From: Isosphaeraceae bacterium EP7
GTDB lineage: Bacteria > Planctomycetota > Planctomycetia > Isosphaerales > Isosphaeraceae
Length of the DNA: 64,000 bases
Assembly: GCA_038400315.1 (NCBI GenBank)
Contig: CP151667.1
Coordinates: forward strand, 868,001 to 932,000
Direction: 5' to 3'
Positions 34,231 to 42,292 of the stretch are shown one piece after another. Within the stretch, counting starts at the first letter, position 1. Each line of letters starts with the position of its first letter. Under the pieces are notes generated by a model. It made no database searches. It was not told where the DNA came from and saw nothing but the letters and a program-made list of their open reading frames with translations. A program made the position numbers and the translations under genes.

Positions 34231-35799
34231 TCAGTTGCAGCTCAGGCAGGCGGGGACGGCGACCGGCACGAATGTGCATGCCTGCACGGCGACCTGACGC
34301 TGAACGACCTGGGCGACGGTGCGATTCACCGTGACGGGGACCTGCTCGGCGACCGTCACCGGCACCTGACGCGAGGCCGTCTCGGCGACCATCCGGCAGG
34401 TCGTCACAGGGACGCGTTCGACATGCTCCTCGGAAACCATCTGGCAGGTGGTGACGGGGATGTTCTCGACGCGTTCCTCGGCGACCATCGAGCAGGTGCG
34501 GACCTCGTAGGGCTCGACTCGTTCCTCGGCGACCATCTGGCAGGTGGTGACGGGGATGTTCTCGACGCGCTCCTCGGCAACCATCGAGCAGGTGCGGACC
34601 TCGTAGGGCTCGACTCGTTCCTCGGCGACCATCTGGCAGGTGGTGACGGGGATGTTCTCGACGCGTTCCTCGGCGACCATCGAGCAGGTGCGGACCTCGT
34701 AGGGCTCGACTCGTTCCTCGGCGACCATCTGGCAGGTGGTGACGGGGATGTTCTCGACGCGCTCCTCGGCAACATAGGTGCAAGTACGAACGGGGATCTG
34801 ACGCATCACCGTTTCGGTGACATACGTCGTCTCGGCGACGTCCTGAACGATGGTCTGCGGCTTGTAAACGCGGCGGCAGACGGTGCGTGCAGGCTTCTGG
34901 ACGGCCACGGTGGCCCAGGTCTTTTTCTTGTGAAGGCAGGCGAACAGGCCGCGACGGGGCGCCTCCTCGCAGCCGCATTCCTGGACGGGGACGCGGACTC
35001 GACGCTCGACCACGGGGCCCGGGACGGTCACCATCTGTCGCTCGTAGTAACCGACCTCACGCACCATCTGGCGAACCGTCGTCACCGGCCGGCTGATCGT
35101 ATATGGCTGCTCGACCATCGACGTCTGGACGACGGGCCGCATGACGGTGTACTTGCGCTGCTGGGTTGCCGTCTGATAGACCGGCTTCATGACGGTGTAC
35201 CTGCGTTCCAGCCGCTGAGTCTGGACCACCGGCTTCATGACGGTGTACCTGCGCTGCTGGGTCGCGGTCTGGTAGACCGGCTTCATCACCGTGTACTTGC
35301 GCTCCATGCGCTGGGTCTGGACCACTGGCTTCATCACGGTGTACTTGCGCTGCTGGGTCGCGGTCTGGTAGACCGGCTTCATCACCGTGTACTTGCGCTC
35401 CATGCGCTGGGTCTGGACCACCGGCTTCATCACGGTGTACTTACGCTGCTGGGTTGCCGTCTGGTAGACCGGCTTCATGACGCTGTACTTGCGTTCGACG
35501 AAGCTGGTCTCGCGGACCGGCCGCATGACGGTGTACTGCTCCGAGCGGAGCTCGGTGCGGTAGCGGGTCTCCATCACCGTCAGGGGCTGGTTCTGGTAGA
35601 CGGTCTCGAAGACGGTCTGGACCAGGGGCTGGCACTGGGGTGCCAGTGAGACCACTTCATACTGAGTGGCGACGACGGGCGCCGGGCAGCAGCGGGTGCT
35701 GGCCCCGCCGCCGTAGGTGGCGAGGGCCGGGCTGGCGAGCGTGAGGACGGCCAGGGCGCCGCCCCAGCAGTGGCGTGTTGCTCGAAAGAACGTTGACAT
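34231..35799 (-). CDS. YTV-repeat exported protein with two 16-residue repeat blocks
   Basis: A 522-residue protein. The start is set at ATG 35799 (GGGGAG upstream), giving a signal peptide ending in S-P-A-L-A. A first block (about residues 85-240) contains about nine 16-residue units alternating M-K-P-V-Y-Q-T-A-T-Q-Q-R-K-Y-T-V and M-K-P-V-V-Q-T-Q-R-M-E-R-K-Y-T-V. This is the planctomycete YTV repeat. A central part has C-G-C and basic stretches. A second block (about 330-475) has about eight 16-residue units alternating M-V-A-E-E-R-V-E-P-Y-E-V-R-T-C-S and M-V-A-E-E-R-V-E-N-I-P-V-T-T-C-Q, with one Cys per unit. Regular beta-structure and disulphide cross-linking at the cell surface are plausible. 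Function is unknown. Confidence 0.85.
   Translation of the reverse strand: MSTFFRATRHCWGGALAVLTLASPALATYGGGASTRCCPAPVVATQYEVVSLAPQCQPLVQTVFETVYQNQPLTVMETRYRTELRSEQYTVMRPVRETSFVERKYSVMKPVYQTATQQRKYTVMKPVVQTQRMERKYTVMKPVYQTATQQRKYTVMKPVVQTQRMERKYTVMKPVYQTATQQRRYTVMKPVVQTQRLERRYTVMKPVYQTATQQRKYTVMRPVVQTSMVEQPYTISRPVTTVRQMVREVGYYERQMVTVPGPVVERRVRVPVQECGCEEAPRRGLFACLHKKKTWATVAVQKPARTVCRRVYKPQTIVQDVAETTYVTETVMRQIPVRTCTYVAEERVENIPVTTCQMVAEERVEPYEVRTCSMVAEERVENIPVTTCQMVAEERVEPYEVRTCSMVAEERVENIPVTTCQMVAEERVEPYEVRTCSMVAEERVENIPVTTCQMVSEEHVERVPVTTCRMVAETASRQVPVTVAEQVPVTVNRTVAQVVQRQVAVQACTFVPVAVPACLSCN
34410..34800 (-). repeat. 48-bp tandem repeats (96-bp higher-order unit), Cys-containing block
   Basis: About eight 48-bp units alternate between two types, giving a 96-bp period. 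Copies are almost identical at the DNA level, which points to recent amplification or gene conversion. They encode the Cys-containing block of the YTV protein. Confidence 0.9.
35085..35540 (-). repeat. 48-bp tandem repeats, YTV block
   Basis: About nine 48-bp units encoding the K-Y-T-V-M-K-P-V repeats, again of two alternating kinds with a 96-bp period. The central copies are nearly identical, while the end copies have diverged. Confidence 0.9.
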
Positions 35800-36127
35800 G
35801 CGTTTCTCCCCAGACTCCGATTCGGCGTCCCTGATGCAAATTTGAGAGTGCGATCGGCGTCGGCTTGTTGCGGAGGAGAGCGCCCACTCGTCCCTGAAGG
35901 CCCCCAACCACTCGACGATTGCAAACCCGGCGACCTGCCGAGCCACCGCGCGATCGTTGTTGCTCGCGCGACCGTCGCGTCCAAAGTAACTATAACATGG
36001 GGACTCTGGGAGAACGGCGGATTACGCAGTTTTCCTCAAGTCTTGTCCAGGGCCTGCCGGAGCATGCCAAGAGGCCGAATCGCAACGGGCATGCCGGGGC
36101 GCCTGGCAGACGCTTGCAAGCCGCACG
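35800..36127. other. Intergenic region upstream of the YTV-repeat gene
   Basis: This 328-bp stretch holds no gene. On the minus strand a TATAGT-like box near 35987-35997 could be part of the YTV gene promoter, which would give a leader of about 190 nt. The evidence is weak and no clear -35 box was found. Confidence 0.35.
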
Positions 36128-36169
36128 AAAAAAGGCGGAAGTCTCACCTGGAGTGAGACTTCCGCCTTC
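36128..36169 (-). terminator. Strong intrinsic terminator of the HEAT-repeat gene
   Basis: A 16-bp perfect stem (AAGGCGGAAGTCTCAC and complement) with a 5-nt loop is followed on the minus strand by a run of T residues. It lies 30 bp after the stop of the minus-strand gene. Confidence 0.92.
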
Positions 36170-36198
36170 GTAATCCGGGGCAGATGGACGCGATTCCG

Positions 36199-37200
36199 TC
36201 AGCCAGGGCGTTGTAAGATTTTCAAGACCTCGGAGGCGTTCGACCTGACCCCGACAAGTCCCGACTTGGACAGCGCCGACAGTTGCGGTTTAAGGGTCTC
36301 GGCGAGCGCAGTATGGCCTGCCCTGGTCGAGGTGAGGAGTGCCTGAATCGCCTCAAGCTCAAGGGCCTCGATCCGACTGCGCTTCTCGTCGGCGGATTCG
36401 GAGACGACGGTACGCTCAAGGTCTTCGGGGGTCAGCATCTCGCGCAAGACGTTCACGGCAGCCGGGTCGTCCTTACGTCCCAGGGCGATCGCCGCGTTGT
36501 ATCGAGTGGAGCGGTCTTCGTCGACGAGTCGCTCGCGGAGAGCGACCGATGCGGGCTCGCCGGTGAAGAACCCGAGGGCGAAGGCGGAGACTTGCCGCAA
36601 CTCGACGTCAGGGTCGGTCCCGGCGGCGATAAGGGCTGTGACGGCCTTGGGATCGTCGAGGGTATTCTCCAACCGCGCGGCGTGCTTGGCCAAGCTCATG
36701 GCCGCCGCGACCCGGACCGGGGTTGGATGGCCGGGCTCGACGGCGAGTGCGAGGGTTTCCAGCGGCGGCGTGACGCCGTCGGCCGATCCCTTCGTCTCGA
36801 GGATCTTGAATTCGCCCAGCGAGAGCGCCAGGAAGTTCTGGACCGACTCGTCCTTGCCCGCGATCAACTCACGAGCCAGCAGTCCGTTGAGACGCCCGAG
36901 CAACTCGGGGTCTCGGGCCAGGGAGTCGGTGTTCCGGATCAGGTTGGCCAGCTCGTAGGCTGCACGGAAACGGCGATTGGCCGACTCGTTCTCGATCGTC
37001 TGGACGTAGTCCATCGCGGGCCGCTCGCCGCCGGCGAGCTTTCCGAAGAGGAGCCAAACGACCACGACCACGGCGACGATCGCCGCCGGGATAACGAACA
37101 ACTGGACGATGAAGCCGGCCGAAGGGGGCTCGACCGGCGGCAGGTCCGGCAAGACGCCTGGATCTCGATTCGGGGTCTCCCCCGCGGGTGCATGGCTCAT
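36199..37200 (-). CDS. Membrane-anchored HEAT-repeat protein
   Basis: A 333-residue protein. Residues 1-28 are polar and Pro-rich, residues about 29-52 form one transmembrane helix (F-V-I-P-A-A-I-V-A-V-V-V-V-V-W-L-L), and the rest is helical. HEAT-like repeats are visible as V-R-V-A-A-A-M-S-L-A-K-H, L-R-Q-V-S-A-F-A-L-G-F-F and T-R-Y-N-A-A-I-A-L-G-R-K, each with Asp/Pro before the helix. It is probably an interaction scaffold on the outer face of the cytoplasmic membrane or on the cytosolic side; orientation is not clear. No enzymatic motif. The gene is convergent with nothing and has its own strong terminator. Confidence 0.78.
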   Translation of the reverse strand: MSHAPAGETPNRDPGVLPDLPPVEPPSAGFIVQLFVIPAAIVAVVVVVWLLFGKLAGGERPAMDYVQTIENESANRRFRAAYELANLIRNTDSLARDPELLGRLNGLLARELIAGKDESVQNFLALSLGEFKILETKGSADGVTPPLETLALAVEPGHPTPVRVAAAMSLAKHAARLENTLDDPKAVTALIAAGTDPDVELRQVSAFALGFFTGEPASVALRERLVDEDRSTRYNAAIALGRKDDPAAVNVLREMLTPEDLERTVVSESADEKRSRIEALELEAIQALLTSTRAGHTALAETLKPQLSALSKSGLVGVRSNASEVLKILQRPG

Positions 37201-37330
37201 GGCGGGGCGGTCGATTCGATGGGAGGGGAGGGCGCCGGCGTGCCTCGGGGGTCTTCCCCGCGCCGGCTCTGGGAACCTGGATCGGTCCCCCTAGTGTAAG
37301 ACCCCCGCTCCCACGGTCAAGCAAGACGAA

Positions 37331-37385
37331 AGCCCTCGTCGGGTCGCCCTCTTGCGAGATGCCACCTGACGAGGGTTCCTGGCTG
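37331..37385 (-). terminator. Probable hairpin terminator of the CARDB-like gene
   Basis: On the minus strand CCCTCGTCAGGT pairs with ACCCGACGAGGG around a long loop and is followed by CTTTC. It begins within 10 bp of the gene's stop. The long loop makes it a moderate candidate. Confidence 0.5.
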
Positions 37386-37393
37386 GCCCAATC

Positions 37394-38695
37394 TCAGACC
37401 TTGGGGGTCCTGGGGGCATCCTTTATCGGCTTGGTGCTGGTGATCCAGGAGAAGGATCTTGTGGGGGTCGGTGACGCAGCGATCAAGATCCGGCGCCCGC
37501 CTTGCACGGTGCTGGCCGTGGGGGCAAGCTTCACAGACGACGTCGTCTGGGCCGCGACGCCGCTGCCGACGAGCCCGGACTGTTGGGACGCGGCGACCGC
37601 GGCCGCCGCAGCGGCCGAGCCCGCGAGCACGCCGCCGACCGGGGATGCCGGGGTGGGGAAGAGCGCCGTGCTAGGGCTGGTGGTCACGTTGGCCGCCGGC
37701 AGTCGGTTGTTAACCGCGCCAACGAGGCGGATTCCCTGGAGACGATTCGCAGGTTGGCCGGACCTCAGCTCGCGGATCGTGTTGTCGGGGTCGATGACCA
37801 CACCCAGGTAGTAGCGGCCGGGGGTCGTCGGCAGGGTGACCGCGGCACCATTGATTGTGGCAATGTTCGTGGGCGCGTCGAGGGTGTCGTCGCCCAGGAC
37901 CGAGTGGCGGCCCACCACGGCCGAGGCCGAGTCGATGTTGGCGATGGAGTACGTCGCGACGATCGAGCTGCCGCTATTGAATGTCTTGTTGAGCGACGCG
38001 ACGAGAATCACCTTCACCGGGCCCTGGGGCAGAGTCGCGGCGGTGCCGAAGTTCCCCACCTGGATGGTCGGCTGGATCGTGTCGCCGGGCTCCAACGCGG
38101 CGGGGACGGCGAACTCGACCAGCCGCAGGCTCGGCAGCGCGGGCTGGGGGGCCACGCGGAGCGGTACCGGGGCGCTGGTGTTGGCCGTCGAGTCGTTCTG
38201 AACGATCGAGCCCGTCGGGTTGACGACGAATGTCAGGTAGACATTCTTGCCCGCGCCGGGGAAGCCTTTCGGCTGGCTGGGAAGGGTCAGCACGGAATTG
38301 ATGTCGACCCGGTCATTCTGCTTGATCGCAGGGACGTCGACCGTGCCGACTAACACCGCTGTCTTCGGGTTGAAATGCGTCGTGGACGAGAGATAGACGT
38401 TGGCCGTGGTGGCCGGTGCGTCGGCCGTGCTCGTCGCGCCTGGCGTGAGTGCGAACGGCTCGATGATCGAGCTGGCGCCGAGATTCTGGACGCTGATCGT
38501 GACGCCGAGCTGTCCGCCATACGCCGCCGTGCCGGCCGCCCGGCCCGAGACGACGAGCTCGGGCAGCGAGTAGCCGAGCGGCGAGTAAGCCATCAGCTGC
38601 CGGCTTTCCAGGAGCTCGACGAACGCGTGCGGGACGGCCCGTCGGCGCCGTTCGCGACCATTCCGTTGCAGCGGGTTGAAATCGAGAGTCGACAC
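37394..38695 (-). CDS. Exported CARDB-like protein with LEPR-like N-terminal motif
   Basis: The start is taken as GTG 38695, which has GGAGG 8 bases upstream; the open frame extends further upstream but without support. The 433-residue product begins with a basic region and the motif F-V-E-L-L-E-S-R-Q-L-M-A (about residues 25-36), the planctomycete LExRxL signal. Two or three beta-sandwich modules follow, of the CARDB type: L-G-V-T-I-S-V-Q-N-L-G, I-Q-P-T-I-Q-V-G-N-F-G and Y-Y-L-G-V-V-I-D-P-D-N-T-I-R-E. CARDB modules act in adhesion or as spacers. The C-terminus is Ala/Ser/Thr-rich. It is probably surface-located. Confidence 0.72.
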   Translation of the reverse strand: MSTLDFNPLQRNGRERRRRAVPHAFVELLESRQLMAYSPLGYSLPELVVSGRAAGTAAYGGQLGVTISVQNLGASSIIEPFALTPGATSTADAPATTANVYLSSTTHFNPKTAVLVGTVDVPAIKQNDRVDINSVLTLPSQPKGFPGAGKNVYLTFVVNPTGSIVQNDSTANTSAPVPLRVAPQPALPSLRLVEFAVPAALEPGDTIQPTIQVGNFGTAATLPQGPVKVILVASLNKTFNSGSSIVATYSIANIDSASAVVGRHSVLGDDTLDAPTNIATINGAAVTLPTTPGRYYLGVVIDPDNTIRELRSGQPANRLQGIRLVGAVNNRLPAANVTTSPSTALFPTPASPVGGVLAGSAAAAAAVAASQQSGLVGSGVAAQTTSSVKLAPTASTVQGGRRILIAASPTPTRSFSWITSTKPIKDAPRTPKV

Positions 38696-39043
38696 CGTGA
38701 ACCTCCGTGCGGCCGATGCCCGGACCGCGCCTGCGGGACCGATCACGCAGGTCTCCCCGGACCGCGCCCGGGGCCTGCGCCCACTGGTCGACTTCTTTCG
38801 ACGGGAACGATGCCCGAAATTGCGGCCGAGTCGCGTTCTCGGTCGGTCGGGGGTTGGGTTGGGAACGACTTGCCCGGCACGCGACGGGACGCGGATACGA
38901 CGCCCGCGACGCGTGCCCCGAATCCGCCGGAAGCTCCCTGCGTGACCCTCGGCCGATCTGGTACACTTGGCCGAATTGTCCGGCCGCGGGGCCCCTGCCC
39001 CGGTCCGTCGACGACGATCCGATGACGCAGGCAGGAGCGGAAC

Positions 39044-40828
39044 GTGCGCTGGTCGCGAGCACTGATCCCCACGCAGAAGGAAACCCCCGCCGACGCCGTG
39101 GCACCCAGCCACCGCCTACTCCTCCGCGCGGGGATGATCCGCCAGCTCGGAGCCGGGGCCTATACCTACCTCCCGCTCGGCCTGCGCGTGCTGCACAAGG
39201 TCGAGCAGATCATCCGCTCCGAGATGGATGCGGCGGGCGCGCTCGAGCTTCTGATGCCCGCGCTCCAGCCCATCGAGCTCTGGAAAGAGTCGGGCCGGTT
39301 CGAAGCGTACGGCGACACCTTGATGAAGCTGAAGCTCAGCGGCAATCATCACGTCGCGCTGGGGCCGACCCACGAGGAGGTCGTCACCGACATCGTCCGG
39401 GCCCTGGTGAAGTCGTACAAGCAGCTGCCGGTCACCCTCTATCAGATCCAGACCAAGTTCCGCGACGAGGCCAGGCCCCGGTTCGGGATTCTCCGCACCC
39501 GCGAATTCCTGATGAAGGACGCCTACAGCTTCGATGCCGACGTCGACCAGCTCAACACGAGCTACGACGCGATGTATGAGGCCTATTGCCGGATCTTCGA
39601 CCGCTGCGGCATCCCCTACGTCAGCGTCGAGGCCGAGAGCGGCCCGATCGGCGGAGACAGCTCGCACGAGTTCATGATCCCGTCCTCCACGGGCGAAGAC
39701 TCGATCCTCTGGTGCGAGGCCTGCGGGTACGCCGCCAACGTCGAGCGTGCCGAGATCGGCGTACGACCGCCCAAGGCGCCCGGCTCAGCCCCCGCCCCCG
39801 CCGAAGTCCCCGCCCGCAGGGCCGTCCCCACGCCCGGCAAGAAGACGATCGAGGAAGTCTCGAAGTTCCTCAAGGCCAGGACGCAGGCGACCGCCAAGCT
39901 GCTCGTCTTCCTGGCCGACGGCAAGCCGGTCGCCGCACTCATCCGCGGCGATCACGAGGCGAATGAGTCGAAGGTGCGCAGGGCCTTTGTCGCGACCACG
40001 CTGGAGCAGGCCGACGCAAAGACTGTCGAGACCGCCACCGGCGTGCCCATCGGCTATCTCGGGCCGATCGACCTGAAAATCCCGCTGGTCGTCGACTCCT
40101 CCGTCAGCCGGATGGCGACCGTGATCGTCGGGGCCAATGAGGTTGACCTTCACTTTGTCGACGTCGTCCCGGGCCGAGACTTCCCGCTGGAAAACGTGCT
40201 CGACCTGCGAAATGCCGTCGATGGTGACCCTTGCCCGCGTTGCTCCACGGCGATGGCGGTCCGGCAGGGCATCGAGGTCGGCCACGTCTTCAAGCTGGGG
40301 ACCAAGTATTCCAAGGCTCTCGGGGCGAACTTCCTCGACGAGAAGGGGAACGAGGTCCCGGTGATCATGGGCTGCTACGGTATCGGCGTGAATCGGATCG
40401 TCGCGGGCGCCGTCGAGTCGGGCCACGACGAGAACGGCATCCTCTGGCCGCTGGCAATTGCCCCGTATCACGCCCTGGTCGTACCGCTCCAGCCCCAGAA
40501 TGCCGAGGTCATGGCCGCCGCCGAGGCGATCGAGGCCAGGCTCCAGGCCGCCGGGTATGACGTGCTGACCGACGACCGCGACCAGCGCCCGGGGTTCAAG
40601 TTCAAGGATGCCGACCTGATCGGCGTCCCCCTGCGAGTGGTCATCGGCGAGCGTGGGCTTAAGGAAGGGATCGTCGAGGTGAAGTGGCGTAACGACGCCG
40701 CCGCCCACAACGTGCCGGCGGCCGACGCCGCGGAGACGATCCTGGGCGAGCTGGACAAGCTCCGAAAGGAGCAAGCCGAGGGCAACGAGGCCAAGAAGGC
40801 GACCCGTGCCGGCAAGGGGCGATCCTGA
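39044..40828 (+). CDS. proS: Prolyl-tRNA synthetase, bacterial type with editing domain
   Basis: A 594-residue class II synthetase starting at GTG 39044, with GGAG nine bases upstream. Motif 2 is F-R-D-E-A-R-P-R-F-G-I-L-R-T-R-E-F, and motif 3 is G-C-Y-G-I-G-V-N-R. The YbaK-like editing insertion lies between about residues 235 and 390, with K-L-L-V-F-L-A-D-G-K-P and the conserved G-D-H-E. The anticodon-binding domain follows at about 465-570. The layout is that of the standard bacterial ProRS. Its gene precedes three membrane-protein genes of surface-glycan type. Confidence 0.97.
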   Translation: MRWSRALIPTQKETPADAVAPSHRLLLRAGMIRQLGAGAYTYLPLGLRVLHKVEQIIRSEMDAAGALELLMPALQPIELWKESGRFEAYGDTLMKLKLSGNHHVALGPTHEEVVTDIVRALVKSYKQLPVTLYQIQTKFRDEARPRFGILRTREFLMKDAYSFDADVDQLNTSYDAMYEAYCRIFDRCGIPYVSVEAESGPIGGDSSHEFMIPSSTGEDSILWCEACGYAANVERAEIGVRPPKAPGSAPAPAEVPARRAVPTPGKKTIEEVSKFLKARTQATAKLLVFLADGKPVAALIRGDHEANESKVRRAFVATTLEQADAKTVETATGVPIGYLGPIDLKIPLVVDSSVSRMATVIVGANEVDLHFVDVVPGRDFPLENVLDLRNAVDGDPCPRCSTAMAVRQGIEVGHVFKLGTKYSKALGANFLDEKGNEVPVIMGCYGIGVNRIVAGAVESGHDENGILWPLAIAPYHALVVPLQPQNAEVMAAAEAIEARLQAAGYDVLTDDRDQRPGFKFKDADLIGVPLRVVIGERGLKEGIVEVKWRNDAAAHNVPAADAAETILGELDKLRKEQAEGNEAKKATRAGKGRS

Positions 40829-40829
40829 C

Positions 40830-41117
40830 ATGGCCGGTTCGAACTTCGCCCCTCGCCAGAAGCGGATGCTGATCTTGCTGGCTGTCATGTCGCTGGGGAC
40901 GTTCGGCGGCCCCGTCGGGATCGGCGCCATCCTTCGAGGCGGCGCCAGCCGTGGCTGGCCCCCCGACAGGCCCGTGGAATGGGCTACCCTCCTCGGGGTC
41001 TCAGGCCTGGTTGCGGCCTGCATGCTGGGGATCATCTCGCTGGGCATGACCCAGAGGCGCGAGCAGGCCATCGCCGAAGCCGCAAGGAAGGCGTCCGCAA
41101 GCGAGGTTCGACGATGA
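40830..41117 (+). CDS. Small membrane protein, unknown function
   Basis: A 95-residue protein starting 1 bp after the proS stop and overlapping the WecA-like gene by 4 bp (ATGA). Two hydrophobic segments are visible (about 16-38 and 55-75), followed by a charged C-terminal helix. No family is recognised. Tight coupling on both sides suggests that it is translated with proS and the phosphoglycosyltransferase. Confidence 0.7.
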   Translation: MAGSNFAPRQKRMLILLAVMSLGTFGGPVGIGAILRGGASRGWPPDRPVEWATLLGVSGLVAACMLGIISLGMTQRREQAIAEAARKASASEVRR

Positions 41118-42292
41118 GTCTGGCGGTTGTCGCCGGGGTGGTCACGGTCGCCGCATTTGTGGTCGGAGCCATCCTTTCGGCGATTGCCATCCGCATTGCA
41201 CCCAAACTCGGCCTGGTCGATGCACCTGGCGGACGCAAGGCGCACAAGGCTCCCACCCCCATGGGCGGCGGCGTGGCCATCTGGCTCACGGTCATTCTCG
41301 GCCTTGGACTCGCGACGCTCGTCGTCAAGTTCCCGCCGGACTGGCTTCCCGACGAACTTGCCCGACATGCCTCGGGGGCCCGGGAGAAGATTCCGAGGCT
41401 CTGGGGGATCCTGATGCTCTCCAGCGTCATCATGGCAATGGGGCTGGCCGATGACCGCTTCGGGCTGGGCTGGAAGCCTCGCTTGTTCGTGCAAGTGGGG
41501 CTGGCGACCCTCCTCGTGACCTGGCTGGGCGTGCACGTGACCCTCTTCGGGCCGTTCTCGCACCCGCTTGTGTCGGGCGCCATCACCGTGCTCTGGGTGG
41601 TGGGCCTGACCAACTCGTTTAACTTCCTAGACAATATGGACGGGCTCGCGGCCGGCGTGGGCCTGATCGCGGCCTCGCTGTTCGTCGCCGCACAGGTCGC
41701 CGTGGAGAGCCTCTTCGTGCCGGCGGTTCTGCTCGTCCTGATCGGGGCCCTGGGCGGATTCCTCGTGTACAACCGATCTCCGGCGAGACTGTTCATGGGG
41801 GATGCCGGGAGCAACTTCCTGGGCTTCATGCTGGGGACCTGGACCGTCGAGGGGACGTTCACTCGCGATCCCTATTCGCCATTCAGTGTGCTCACCCCCC
41901 TGCTCGTCATGGCCGTGCCGCTTTATGACACAATCTCGGTGATCGCCATCCGTCTCAAGGAAGGGCGGAGTCCATTCCAGGCCGACCGGAGCCACTTCTC
42001 GCACCGGTTGGTCGATCGCGGCTTGACTGCGCCTGCGGCGGTCCGCACGATTGACCTGGTCACGCTCGCCGGCGGCCTGGGCGCCTTGCTGCTGCACCGG
42101 CCCGAGATGGACGCCCTGGGCGCCTCGATCATCGTCGGCCAGGCCCTCTGCCTGCTCGGCGTCGTCGCCGTGCTGGAAGTCTCACGCAAGCCCGAGCGAA
42201 TCGATGCCCCGACGCACGCCGATCCGAACCCGCAATCTCGGGACGCCGCCCCCCTTCCCCGCCTTCACGGGAGCGACCAGGCCGCCCGATGA
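41114..42292 (+). CDS. WecA/MraY-family polyprenyl-phosphate sugar-1-phosphate transferase
   Basis: A 392-residue polytopic membrane enzyme. Conserved cytoplasmic motifs are D-D-R-F-G-L (the Mg-binding D-D pair), N-S-F-N-F-L-D-N-M-D-G-L-A-A-G, and F-M-G-D-A-G-S-N-F-L-G-F. The C-terminal H-F-S-H-R-L-V-D-R-G segment is typical of WecA-like proteins. It moves a sugar-1-phosphate, usually GlcNAc-1-P, from a UDP-sugar to undecaprenyl phosphate and so starts a lipid-linked glycan. The C-terminal 40 residues are hydrophilic. With the ligase-like gene behind it, it belongs to an O-antigen or exopolysaccharide pathway. Confidence 0.93.
   Translation: MSLAVVAGVVTVAAFVVGAILSAIAIRIAPKLGLVDAPGGRKAHKAPTPMGGGVAIWLTVILGLGLATLVVKFPPDWLPDELARHASGAREKIPRLWGILMLSSVIMAMGLADDRFGLGWKPRLFVQVGLATLLVTWLGVHVTLFGPFSHPLVSGAITVLWVVGLTNSFNFLDNMDGLAAGVGLIAASLFVAAQVAVESLFVPAVLLVLIGALGGFLVYNRSPARLFMGDAGSNFLGFMLGTWTVEGTFTRDPYSPFSVLTPLLVMAVPLYDTISVIAIRLKEGRSPFQADRSHFSHRLVDRGLTAPAAVRTIDLVTLAGGLGALLLHRPEMDALGASIIVGQALCLLGVVAVLEVSRKPERIDAPTHADPNPQSRDAAPLPRLHGSDQAAR

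Noticed and set aside
34410-34800. Possible CRISPR array from regularly spaced repeats
   Set aside because: The units are contiguous 48-bp coding repeats without unique spacers and without cas genes.
33991-35649. Plus-strand open frame rich in G-D-H/L-A-G-G-D-G repeats, resembling calcium-binding repeats
   Set aside because: It is the antisense reading of the tandem repeats in the YTV gene. The minus strand has a signal peptide, a ribosome site and a known repeat family.
41535-41550. Another CACGTG-containing sequence as a parS candidate
   Set aside because: Only the hexamer core is present (GTGCACGTGACC). The flanking GTTT/AAAC arms are missing.
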